From contig JAQVCW010000037.1 in NCBI GenBank assembly GCA_028689585.1, forward strand, positions 1 through 35,471: a DNA stretch of 35,471 nt, written 5' to 3'. Below, piece after piece: positions 24,464 to 30,614 of the stretch. Origin of the DNA: Lachnospiraceae bacterium. GTDB taxonomy: Bacteria > Bacillota > Clostridia > Lachnospirales > Lachnospiraceae. Positions within the stretch are counted from its first letter, which is position 1, and each line of letters starts with the position of its first letter. The notes beneath the pieces are model-generated. The model had not been told where the DNA came from. It saw only the letters and a list, made by a program, of their open reading frames with translations, and searched no databases. The position numbers and the translations under genes were made by a program.

Positions 24464-25120
24464 TTAGGTATCATTGTTTTCCCTTTCATTCCGTACTTCT
24501 AATACGGCGTTCATTTGCTGATTACCGAACCCTTTATAATCACTGGCCTGTATACAGCCTATAACGTCGGTAAGCCTGTCTAGCTTCGTAGCGTACTTAG
24601 ATACGATAGCCCCTACGTGCTTTACTCCTGTTCCTTTAGTAAGACGTGCTGGTAGTTGTGCTTCTTCGTCAGCGACCCCCCCGCCTACTCGTAGGGTTTT
24701 ACCTACTCCTTCTGGGTCAAGTAGTCCAGTTTCTTTACAAATTTCTGATTGCATATTCTCGATTACTTTAGGGTGGTTACCGTGATTTTCTGCCCTTAAT
24801 GTGGGAACCACATTACTAACCTGTGGCGGCTTAGAAGAAAACCCCCTGTCGTTTACACAAACTTCTGTAATATTACCTTCTATAACCTTTACACCCTGTC
24901 TACTTTGCCTTAAAGTTGGACTTGCTTCTTTATATACACGGTCCTTTTGTTCGTATCCGTATGTATCATCTACGATAACCCCGTGTAAGTCCTGGGCGGT
25001 AAGCGTAAACATGGGTTCTTCGTCTGGCTTCGCCCTACGGCCGTTCTGCCTTTTGTCTACTCTATCCGGTGTAATAGTGGCGTGACAATCTCCCATTTCA
25101 GAAAGTCGCTGCTGTGCCTG
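24464..25120 (-). pseudogene. C5-MTase target-recognition region, first block
   Basis: This is an open stretch of about 218 codons in the same frame as the preceding fragment. It has repeat-like recognition modules: MFTLTAQDLHGVIVDDTYGY, ASPTLRQSRQGVKVIEG, VVPTLRAENHGNHPKVIE, KTLRVGGGVADEE and DVIGCIQASDYKGFGNQQM. Multi-module TRDs are known in multispecific phage C5-MTases. The internal ATG at 25096 has no ribosome binding site, so independent translation is unlikely. It ends at TAA immediately before the (AG)13 tract. Confidence 0.6.
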
Positions 25121-25441
25121 TTATATAATCTTCTGTGCCTTCTCGTAAGGTACATAAAACTTACTTTCTACCTTATCTTCCAAAATAGTAGACAGCTTCG
25201 GTACGTATTCGTGTTGTTCTTCCGGGTAGCTGTAAGTATCTGGTAATATATCCAGTGTACCTACTACCATATATCTTTCACGGTTTTGAGGAACTCCCCA
25301 GTATTTGCTATTAAATAACTGGTAGTGGCAGATGTAACCGGCCTTCTTGTATTCAGCTTCCAGCACCGGTAAGGCTTTCTTAAGCGCCTTTACGTTTTCC
25401 GCAATTAACACTTTTGGTACTTTCTCCGGCTCTCTCTCTTG
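25121..25441 (-). pseudogene. C5-MTase middle fragment (motifs VI-VIII)
   Basis: Read in the frame reached by adding one AG, this gives EPEKVPKVLIAENVKALKKA (motif VI), then SKYWGVPQNRERYMVVG (motif VIII), and ends YEKAQKII-TAA. The residues after the stop in the same frame (QAQQRLSEMGDCHATITP) continue the usual MTase sequence, so the TAA at 25121-25123 is an in-frame interruption rather than the natural end. Confidence 0.65.
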
Positions 25442-25844
25442 CTTCTTCGATAAGTCGCATAATCTCGAAGAACATACCGCTACGGCTTCCGGCTTTTGTT
25501 TCAGTTCCACCACATACCGGACAAACATTTTCGCCTGTGTAGTCGTCGTAGTTTACTTCCCATTTTTCGCCACAAGCCATACATTCCAACTTTAGCCCCG
25601 CCTGTTTACCGGCTACGCTTAGGTCTTGGCAAGGAAAACCGAAAGCCCAGGCGTCAGCCTTTGGTATGTCCTCGATATGTAGCGTCTGTATATCCGCCTG
25701 TACTACGTGGTCCCCCACATTTTCCCTGTACGTCTGTACCGCGTACTTGTCAAAATCCCAGGCGCCTACGATTTTAAACCCGGCATTTTGAAAGCCTAAG
25801 CCTAAACCGCCACACCCACAAAAGAAATCATTTAGTGTATACAA
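25380..25844 (-). CDS. C5-MTase N-terminal fragment (motifs I-IV)
   Basis: This is the only piece with an unbroken catalytic core: YTLNDFFCGCGG (SAM-binding motif I), an AWDFDKYAVQTY motif II region and the PCQ nucleophile loop GFPCQDLSVAG. A CxxC pair (LECMACG...CPVCG) is inserted before RSGMFFEIMRLIEE. After the (AG)5 tract the frame runs into an unrelated tail (GESTKSVNCGKRKGA) and stops. Adding one AG unit would read on into motifs VI-VIII. Without motif VIII and the TRD this fragment alone should not methylate. Confidence 0.7.
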   Translation of the reverse strand: MYTLNDFFCGCGGLGLGFQNAGFKIVGAWDFDKYAVQTYRENVGDHVVQADIQTLHIEDIPKADAWAFGFPCQDLSVAGKQAGLKLECMACGEKWEVNYDDYTGENVCPVCGGTETKAGSRSGMFFEIMRLIEEARERAGESTKSVNCGKRKGA

Positions 25845-27271
25845 TCTGTGTTTACCCCCTTTGTTCCGCATAACGGACACACGCCGCCGGCTTCTTCCCA
25901 GGCGTTGTGTAGTTCCTGTTTCGCTGCTTCTAATTCCACTTCACACACTCTAAGGTAATTGTCTGTAGTTTTTTTCGTAGCCATTGCTTCGGTGTATCTA
26001 CTACGTATACCTGTATAGTCTGCCAGCTTTTCGCTATAGCCTTCCAGGGCTTCATATTTGCCCCGTATGGCGTCTATATTCTCATAGTATGTTAATGTAC
26101 GCTTCGCGTCGTTTACGTCAATACAGGACAGCCCATAGTTGTATTTTGCCCTGTCTAATTGGTCAAGTAGTAGCTGCTTCGCTTCTGCTTCTTCCAGCTT
26201 CGGCATAAGTGCTATTTCCTTTTTCTTACGGTCGATAAGTTCCTGTGTAGCCGCTACCCCATCTGTATAATACCGATAGGATTTTAAAAGACCAGGATAA
26301 GTAACAATCGCCGTCGCGTAGTCTTCAGATACTTTAGATAGCAAGCTATCCAATGTTTCCAGATTTTTAGTATCCCGTAATATCCGGTTAGGCTCCTTCT
26401 GGTCTGCTACCGCCTTCCAGAAAGCGTTAAACTGTTCCGTAAGACGTTCTACCCTGTACTGTTCGCGTTCCGCCGTGGATAACTGTACCTTTGCCAGTAC
26501 AACGCCGGCTAGTCGTTCCACTTCGTCGTATAACTTAATTCTTTCTGTTACCGCTTCTTCGTACTTTTCGGATAGCACAACGGCCGCTAACCTGGCCCGT
26601 ATATCCTCTACCATTTTTTGGTAGGCAACTTCCGCACACTTAAGCTGTGTATCGTGGGTATCCAGGTCGAAGTAGTCCGTAAGCTGTACGTCTATTTCGC
26701 CTATCTGCTTTTCCTCGTAGGCTATCGCGCTACGTGTATTATGTGTCTTTTTGTTTACCTCGCTTATGGATAAATCCACCACTTCGGTACCGGATAACTT
26801 ACCCAGGACCTTAGCCCCTACGCTTGCTGTTTCCGATAAAAGGAAAGGCGCGTCTAGCTGGAAGGCAAAGTTAAGACACGTTTCAAAGTCGCCGTATTCC
26901 TGTTTAATAAGTCCCAGCGTTTCCTTAATCTCTGGTGGTACTTCCGCCTTCTCCCATGCTGTAGGGTACTGGCTGTGTGTATAACTCGTTTTCCCCTTAC
27001 GTCTTGTCTTCGTAATGGTTACCCCATTATCGAAGGTTACGGATACCTTCGCCTGGTCTACAGCTTCTTTAATTGACCCGTCGGCGTTTCGTATTGTATG
27101 TAAGAACGCTTCGCCTGTCGGCTCATTAAACGCGAACCAACGAAGCGCCCTTATTATTGCTGTCTTTCCGGCGTCCGACGGTCCGGTTATGACCGTCAGA
27201 CCAGGGGAAAGACGAAAGGTACTATTTGTGTGTGACTGATAGCCTTCTATCGTCACTTCCTGGATTTTCAT
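25832..27271 (-). CDS. SbcC/Rad50 N-terminal half with zinc hook
   Basis: In this 479-residue protein the N-terminal ABC lobe has Walker A GPSDAGKT (30-37) after MKIQEVTIEGYQSH. A Q-loop-like DFETCLNFAFQLDAPF segment follows, then about 250 residues of coiled coil, ending in the zinc hook GGVCPLCG (462-469) only ten residues before the stop. The returning helix and lobe II are on a separate protein (22195-22899). The start overlaps the previous stop as TAATG with AAGGGGGAACC upstream. The MTase start overlaps its end. It acts with SbcD in DNA end processing. Confidence 0.85.
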   Translation of the reverse strand: MKIQEVTIEGYQSHTNSTFRLSPGLTVITGPSDAGKTAIIRALRWFAFNEPTGEAFLHTIRNADGSIKEAVDQAKVSVTFDNGVTITKTRRKGKTSYTHSQYPTAWEKAEVPPEIKETLGLIKQEYGDFETCLNFAFQLDAPFLLSETASVGAKVLGKLSGTEVVDLSISEVNKKTHNTRSAIAYEEKQIGEIDVQLTDYFDLDTHDTQLKCAEVAYQKMVEDIRARLAAVVLSEKYEEAVTERIKLYDEVERLAGVVLAKVQLSTAEREQYRVERLTEQFNAFWKAVADQKEPNRILRDTKNLETLDSLLSKVSEDYATAIVTYPGLLKSYRYYTDGVAATQELIDRKKKEIALMPKLEEAEAKQLLLDQLDRAKYNYGLSCIDVNDAKRTLTYYENIDAIRGKYEALEGYSEKLADYTGIRSRYTEAMATKKTTDNYLRVCEVELEAAKQELHNAWEEAGGVCPLCGTKGVNTDCIH

Positions 27272-27507
27272 TACAAAGGTTCCCCCTTCCTTACTTTCTC
27301 ATTGATATATTCTATAAGCAGCCATTTAGGTATCTTCGCGTTAGGACCGTCCCATATTACGGGGAAGCCTTCACTATGGATAAGCTGGTAGGTCTGTCTT
27401 TGACCCTTCCCCAGGAAGTCCCTTAAGTCGTAGGGCGTAAGCATAAGCGGCAAGTCGTCTATACTTTTAAACTCCCTTCGTTCTTCCGCCCTACCTAAGT
27501 TAGCCAT
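27271..27507 (-). CDS. Excisionase-like winged HTH protein
   Basis: This 78-residue protein contains LTPYDLRDFLGKGQRQTYQL, then IHSEGFPVIWDGPNAKIPKW and LLIEYINEK, the layout of MerR/Xis-like 'helix-turn-helix domain, excisionase family' proteins (DV..hLg.s..t.Y.lI...g.P....g...rip...L..w). It sits between the XRE regulator (8-bp overlap) and SbcC in the early leftward operon, the expected place for an excisionase or early regulator. No integrase is in this window to pair it with. Confidence 0.7.
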   Translation of the reverse strand: MANLGRAEERREFKSIDDLPLMLTPYDLRDFLGKGQRQTYQLIHSEGFPVIWDGPNAKIPKWLLIEYINEKVRKGEPL

Positions 27508-27742
27508 TTACCAGGCTTCCTAACTTCTCTATTTCGCTTTCCTCTGTAGCGGTAAGCGGTTCGTAGAAAACTTCCGGTACCGTATGACCTACAGCGTTAG
27601 CGATTGCTTCCATGGCGGACTTAGACGGCTGCTTACTTCCGTTTTCGATATGGCTTAAGTGTCCTACCGAAAGCCCGGTTTTTTCTGAAAGGTCTTTTAA
27701 TAATAAGTTCCCTTTCAATCTGTAATATCTAACTTTATTCAT
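27500..27742 (-). CDS. XRE-family regulator (leftward)
   Basis: This 80-residue Cro/CI-type HTH protein (LKDLSEKTGLSVGHLSHIEN, then GSKQPSKSAMEAIANAV) starts MNKVRYY with AGGGAGTG upstream. A longer frame from 27808 would begin inside the operators and is rejected. Three TTGTC-N5-GACAA sites lie immediately upstream, one next to the predicted -10, so autoregulation is likely. It is the first gene of the early operon and probably a Cro-like or early regulator, although a repressor role cannot be excluded. Confidence 0.85.
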   Translation of the reverse strand: MNKVRYYRLKGNLLLKDLSEKTGLSVGHLSHIENGSKQPSKSAMEAIANAVGHTVPEVFYEPLTATEESEIEKLGSLVNG

Positions 27743-27763
27743 TGTTTTTTCACTCCCTTGCCG

Positions 27764-27858
27764 TTGTCCTTGTGACATTTTTACGTCGTTTATTTGTCTG
27801 TGTGACAATTTTACCGCGAAAAAATATAGGAAACAACTACGACTTGTCTATCTGACAA
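27764..27858. promoter_or_regulatory. Three TTGTC-N5-GACAA operators
   Basis: Sites: 27764-27778 (TTGTCCTTGTGACAT, one mismatch), 27794-27808 (TTGTCTGTGTGACAA) and 27844-27858 (TTGTCTATCTGACAA). Start spacings are 30 and 50 bp, close to whole helical turns. The same 15-bp dyad occurs at 29951-29965 before the rightward XRE gene. Triplicated dyads before a phage HTH gene are the classical operator layout. Confidence 0.75.
27808..27836 (-). promoter_or_regulatory. Predicted early leftward promoter
   Basis: Minus-strand -35 TTGTTT (27836-27831), 17-bp spacer and -10 TAAAAT (27813-27808). The -10 abuts the middle operator, so a bound regulator would block RNA polymerase. It drives the XRE/excisionase/SbcC operon. 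Confidence 0.5.
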
Positions 27859-27885
27859 TTTTTGTATATTCCGTCGTATTACGCC

Positions 27886-27912
27886 GTTATCCTCTGTTAT
27901 CCCTTGTTTATC
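27886..27912 (-). repeat. GGATAAC iteron cluster, inverted copy
   Basis: GTTATCC begins at 27886 and 27896, with a degenerate GTTTATC at 27906, exactly 10 bp apart (GGATAAC on the minus strand). The motif and spacing match the clusters at 30622-30638 and 31027-31053. Confidence 0.55.
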
Positions 27913-27933
27913 TTCGTAGCGGTAAAATTATTT

Positions 27934-28083
27934 TTAAACTGTAGTAAATGCTTCTGCCACAAGTACGGCGTAAGGATAACCCTTTTTCCTGGCTCTTATC
28001 ACTTCCTTTTCTAGCTTCGCCCAGTCGTCGCTTCTGTAAATCACGACGGTACCGTTTTCCACTATGATTACTGCCTTATTCAA
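27934..28083 (-). CDS. 49-residue hypothetical protein
   Basis: TTG at 28083 follows AAAGGGGGGCTAAAT. The product begins MNKAVIIVENGTVVIYRSDD and ends AYAVLVAEAFTTV-like after a basic helix (KLEKEVIRARKKGYP). TTG with a GGGGG site is also used by the polymerase gene here. Compact beta-alpha-beta appearance; no family recognised. Confidence 0.6.
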   Translation of the reverse strand: MNKAVIIVENGTVVIYRSDDWAKLEKEVIRARKKGYPYAVLVAEAFTTV

Positions 28084-28097
28084 ATTTAGCCCCCCTT

Positions 28098-28556
28098 TCA
28101 GTTTGTAAAGTTGGCGTCTACCATGCGACCACGTACTACAGCATACAGCTTGTAAGAAGTGGTACCGTTCGGGTACATTCCGTCGTATCGAAGAATCCAG
28201 GTAATACCGTAAATGTCCTTATAGCACCGTCCCGCCGTAGCAAGTCTACACCGGCTGCCGTCCTTATTGTAATACGCGGACCAGAAAAGATTATAAAGTT
28301 CGCTGCAAATCGTGCTACGCTTCTGGCGTTCCATGTTGTCGTATTCTTCACGATTAACCAGAAGTTCCAGGCGTTCACGCTGCATTAACTCCCGCTTCTT
28401 AAGTTCTCTACCGTAGGTCTGTTTCCAGATACGGTAGGCTTCTTCCTTCGTCATGCTCTCACAGTCCGTATACAGCTTTTCGATAAGCTGGTACTGTTCG
28501 TAGCTTTCCGGCGTTTCCGGCGCCCTGGTTCCTTTGATAAATTCGTCATATAACAT
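28098..28556 (-). CDS. Hypothetical protein
   Basis: This 152-residue charged protein has a helical N-terminal two thirds (ESMTKEEAYRIWKQTYGREL) and a C-terminal beta region (YGITWILRYDGM...YKLYAVVRGR). Two Cys near CRLATAGRCY might be structural. It belongs to the early leftward group; function is unknown. Confidence 0.6.
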   Translation of the reverse strand: MLYDEFIKGTRAPETPESYEQYQLIEKLYTDCESMTKEEAYRIWKQTYGRELKKRELMQRERLELLVNREEYDNMERQKRSTICSELYNLFWSAYYNKDGSRCRLATAGRCYKDIYGITWILRYDGMYPNGTTSYKLYAVVRGRMVDANFTN

Positions 28557-28575
28557 AATTGTTTACCTTCCCTTC

Positions 28576-28866
28576 TTAATACTTATCTGGCCTTATCGGT
28601 CGGTCTTCCAGCTGTAAGGGTGCTATCCCACATTCTGTTAACTTAATAGTCTTATGTGTGATACTCGCCCCACCTATCCATATGACGAAGTACCCTTCCT
28701 TAAGGCTTTCTTCGTGCCTGGTAAAAACGACGCCACTATCTGGGTAGACCTTCGTAAGTTCCTTTTCGTGGTACGCTTCTACTTCTTCGAACTTCCTAGC
28801 TATGGCTATCCTGTTATTCTCTGCTATTACTTCGCATTCCGCGAAATACTGTTCCCACGCGTTCAT
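28576..28866 (-). CDS. Hypothetical protein
   Basis: This 96-residue protein starts MNAWEQYFAECEVIAENNRI. A helical N-terminus is followed by beta segments (DSGVVFTRHE, YFVIWIGGASITH). The start follows AAAGGTAGGTAGTAGC. No motif of known function. Confidence 0.6.
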   Translation of the reverse strand: MNAWEQYFAECEVIAENNRIAIARKFEEVEAYHEKELTKVYPDSGVVFTRHEESLKEGYFVIWIGGASITHKTIKLTECGIAPLQLEDRPIRPDKY

Positions 28867-28874
28867 GCTACTAC

Positions 28875-29369
28875 CTACCTTTCGTCTATTGCCTTTAGTA
28901 TTGATTCTATTTTCTGGTTCTGCTCGTCCCAGAAGTCAGCATTACTTTTGGCATTTTTATACTTTGGTGTAACGCCGTCGTCTTTCACTTCCTGGCTAAG
29001 TTCACGCCAGGCCTTCGCTTCATCTTCTCTATGCGTTGTTGTCATTAGGATATAGCAGCTTAAGGCGCTCCACATATCGTTAGTAAGCGTTACTGTTCTT
29101 TTCTGTTCGTCGTAAGGTACTTCCTGTGGGTCTGCCCCGTCAAACTCTGTAGCCGGCCGGCTTGCGTACTCCCCTGTTTCTTCGATAAAGTCCGTTGCTT
29201 TTTTCATGGTATTTTTCTCCTTTCCCTGTCTCGTAATCCACATGGTAGCGTCTACCTGGCTCTTTGCTGTGTGTACCTTGTTTCCTTCACGGTATACGTG
29301 ATACTGTGGTGTAGGTCTTGTTTCATCCTTCACTACTTTATATTTTCCTGTTCTATATACTGTCTTCAT
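28875..29369 (-). CDS. Hypothetical protein with strong internal in-frame start
   Basis: This is 164 residues from ATG 29369 (AAAAGGTAGGTAACAGC upstream). Residues 1-50 form a separate-looking basic beta unit (YKVVKDETRPTPQYHVYREG). An in-frame ATG at 29207 has an even better site, AAAGGAG with nine-base spacing, and begins MKKATDFIEETGEY. Two products (164 and 110 residues) are therefore likely. The C-terminal part is helical and acidic. Function is unknown. Confidence 0.65.
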   Translation of the reverse strand: MKTVYRTGKYKVVKDETRPTPQYHVYREGNKVHTAKSQVDATMWITRQGKEKNTMKKATDFIEETGEYASRPATEFDGADPQEVPYDEQKRTVTLTNDMWSALSCYILMTTTHREDEAKAWRELSQEVKDDGVTPKYKNAKSNADFWDEQNQKIESILKAIDER

Positions 29370-29388
29370 GCTGTTACCTACCTTTTCA

Positions 29389-29404
29389 GGGGCCGAAGCC
29401 CCTT
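29389..29404. promoter_or_regulatory. Stable GGGGC-TTCG-GCCCC hairpin before ribosome binding site
   Basis: On the minus strand GGGGC and GCCCC flank a TTCG tetraloop, just before the AAAAGGTAGG site of the gene starting at 29369. On the plus strand it is followed by a T-rich stretch and may terminate rightward transcription. Role inferred. Confidence 0.4.
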
Positions 29405-29407
29405 ATA

Positions 29408-29794
29408 TTATTTTACATTCGCCGTAAGTTCGTCCCACATTCCCAGGACACTCTGGATAGCATAAGGAAGGTCGAACGGTATAACCTGGTCTTCTTTAAT
29501 CTGCTTAAGCATAGCTTCTACCCCCACCGTCTGCCAGGGTTCTATATAGCTTACTTCCTCTTTATTTCTTAAGAAGTTTATTACCTGTACAACGGCTTCC
29601 ATACATCCCTTCATGCACTTAGCGTTACCTGTTGACGCAGAAACCAAAATAACGTCGGCGCCTTCTTCTGTTGCCTTCTGACACGCTGCTTCAAATTTTG
29701 TCGCGCTCTGTTCCTCTTTTAGCATTTCATTAGCGAACCAATAATTTAATTTGTATAAGCTTTCTAGTATTTCTTTTCTACTTTCCTCGTTCAT
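29408..29794 (-). CDS. Hypothetical protein (first leftward gene)
   Basis: This 128-residue protein starts MNEESRKEILESLYKLNYWF behind AGAAAGGCGGT. Its middle contains GADVILVSASTGNAKCMKGC and its C-terminus is helical. It is the first gene after a perfect-consensus promoter, so it is probably made early and strongly; early anti-host or regulatory function is possible. Family unknown. Confidence 0.6.
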   Translation of the reverse strand: MNEESRKEILESLYKLNYWFANEMLKEEQSATKFEAACQKATEEGADVILVSASTGNAKCMKGCMEAVVQVINFLRNKEEVSYIEPWQTVGVEAMLKQIKEDQVIPFDLPYAIQSVLGMWDELTANVK

Positions 29795-29849
29795 GTTGTA
29801 CCGCCTTTCTAATGTTACTTGTAAGTTGCACTCGTTACTTTATAGTGTC

Positions 29850-29878
29850 ATTATATAGAATCATTCGTCACTTGTCAA
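29850..29878 (-). promoter_or_regulatory. Perfect sigma-70/A promoter, leftward
   Basis: Minus strand: TTGACA (29878-29873), 17-bp spacer, TATAAT (29855-29850); both hexamers are exact consensus. Repeats of AAGTGACG flank the -35, and a CACTT-TT-AAGTG dyad sits at 29911-29922, suggesting regulator binding. Confidence 0.8.
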
Positions 29879-29922
29879 TACCTTTTTGCAATTATTTTTA
29901 ATACGAACGTCACTTTTAAGTG

Positions 29923-29965
29923 TTGACTGTTATACGCCAGTATGTTATAATTGTCTTACAGACAA
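29923..29965 (+). promoter_or_regulatory. Rightward promoter with operator
   Basis: TTGACT (29923-29928), 17-bp spacer and TATAAT (29946-29951). The operator TTGTCTTACAGACAA (29951-29965) starts on the last base of the -10, so binding would shut the promoter. It drives the plus-strand XRE gene, which starts at 29989 behind AAAGGGGGTG. Confidence 0.75.
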
Positions 29966-29988
29966 CAAGAAAGGGGGTGTATACTCCA

Positions 29989-30201
29989 ATGGCAATGTCT
30001 GAAAAAGTAAAAATAGTATTACTTAAACGTAAAATGACCGTAACGGCCCTGGCGGAACTTCTGGGAACTACCAGAAGTAACCTAAGCAATAAACTAAGCC
30101 GGGATAACCTAAGCGAAAAGGAACTACAGGAAATAGCGGAAGCGCTTAACTGTGACCTGGATATGAATTTTACTTTAAGAGATACAGGCGAAAAGGTTTA
30201 G
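29989..30201 (+). CDS. XRE-family regulator (rightward), probable repressor
   Basis: This 70-residue HTH protein (MTVTALAELLGTTRSNLSNK, then LSEKELQEIAEALNCDLDM) is one of only two convincing plus-strand genes. Small one-domain XRE proteins of this type are often the lysogeny-side regulator. Its promoter carries the same TTGTC-N5-GACAA dyad as the three sites before the leftward XRE gene, so one protein may control both. There is no C-terminal protease or dimerisation domain. The ATG at 29989 is chosen from AAAGGGGGTG; upstream in-frame codons overlap the promoter. Confidence 0.85.
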   Translation: MAMSEKVKIVLLKRKMTVTALAELLGTTRSNLSNKLSRDNLSEKELQEIAEALNCDLDMNFTLRDTGEKV

Positions 30202-30230
30202 CCTACAGTTCGGAAGAACACAATTACCCA

Positions 30231-30273
30231 GAAAAGACCCTACAGCTTTTTTAATATGCTGTAGGGTCTTTTC
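30231..30273 (+). terminator. Strong terminator after rightward XRE gene
   Basis: GAAAAGACCCTACAGC (30231-30246) and GCTGTAGGGTCTTTTC (30258-30273) are perfect 16-bp arms around an 11-base T/A loop, with T-rich sequence at the 3' side. It could act in both directions. Confidence 0.75.
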
Positions 30274-30327
30274 TTTGTCGTCGCCAGATGATATAATTTA
30301 GAAAAACTTACAAGGGGGATAATTATT

Positions 30328-30573
30328 ATGAAATGTCCAAAGTGCGGAAGCGAAAACGTAAAGGTAGACTTAGTACAGACAGCCGGAAAGACGAAGAAAC
30401 ATGGTAACGGTCTGGGCGGTCATGTGAATAATACAGCCCGTGGCATTACTGCCATATGTACCCTGGGTATGTCTAACCTGGTGTGGAAGAAGTCAAAGGG
30501 AAACGAAAAGACAAAGTTTAAAAATGAAACGGTGTGCATTTGCCAGGATTGCGGCAAGTCGTGGAACGCATAA
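30328..30573 (+). CDS. Small zinc-ribbon protein
   Basis: This 81-residue protein has MKCPKCGSENVKV at the start and CICQDCGKSWNA at the end, two CxxC knuckles enclosing a Gly/Asn-rich hydrophobic middle (GLGGHVNNTARGITAICTLG). This layout is common in short Firmicute phage and host proteins of unknown role. AAGGGGGATAATTATT precedes the ATG. A TATAAT at 30292-30297 with a poor -35 may be its promoter. It is flanked by terminators on both sides, so it forms its own unit, perhaps expressed from the prophage. Confidence 0.75.
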   Translation: MKCPKCGSENVKVDLVQTAGKTKKHGNGLGGHVNNTARGITAICTLGMSNLVWKKSKGNEKTKFKNETVCICQDCGKSWNA

Positions 30574-30581
30574 AGAAAAAG

Positions 30582-30613
30582 CCCCAGGTATAAACGCCTG
30601 GGGTATTATTTTG
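30582..30613 (+). terminator. Terminator after zinc-ribbon gene
   Basis: CCCCAGG (30582-30588) pairs with CCTGGGG (30597-30603), followed by TATTATTTT. It begins nine bases after the stop codon. Confidence 0.75.
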
Positions 30614-30614
30614 A

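Larger units (their letters stand above)
23912..25844 (-). pseudogene. C5-cytosine DNA methyltransferase, interrupted, with modular TRDs
   Basis: Taken together, the pieces spell one C5-MTase. Motif I FCGCGGLGLGF, motif IV GFPCQDLSVAG, motif VI ENV, motif VIII QNRERYMVVG, a long target-recognition region with repeated modules (VPTLRAENHG, IQASDYKGFGN, GISPTVTAVAGG, TATDYKDPKY), then motif IX RKLTPTEYGRLQ and motif X QAYKQFGNAVTV. It is broken at (AG)5 near 25429-25439 (frameshift), in-frame TAA at 25121-25123, TAA at 24464-24466, TAA at 24272-24274 plus a frame change, and a G9 tract at 24121-24129. It would methylate cytosine to block restriction. Either it is decaying, or some pieces are made separately. 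The start is probably TTG 25844 behind AAAGGGGG. Confidence 0.8.

Noticed and set aside
24671-24682. C7 tract as a fourth frameshifting repeat in the MTase
   Set aside because: The frame is continuous across it (VGGGVADEE), so there is no evidence that it currently disrupts the gene.
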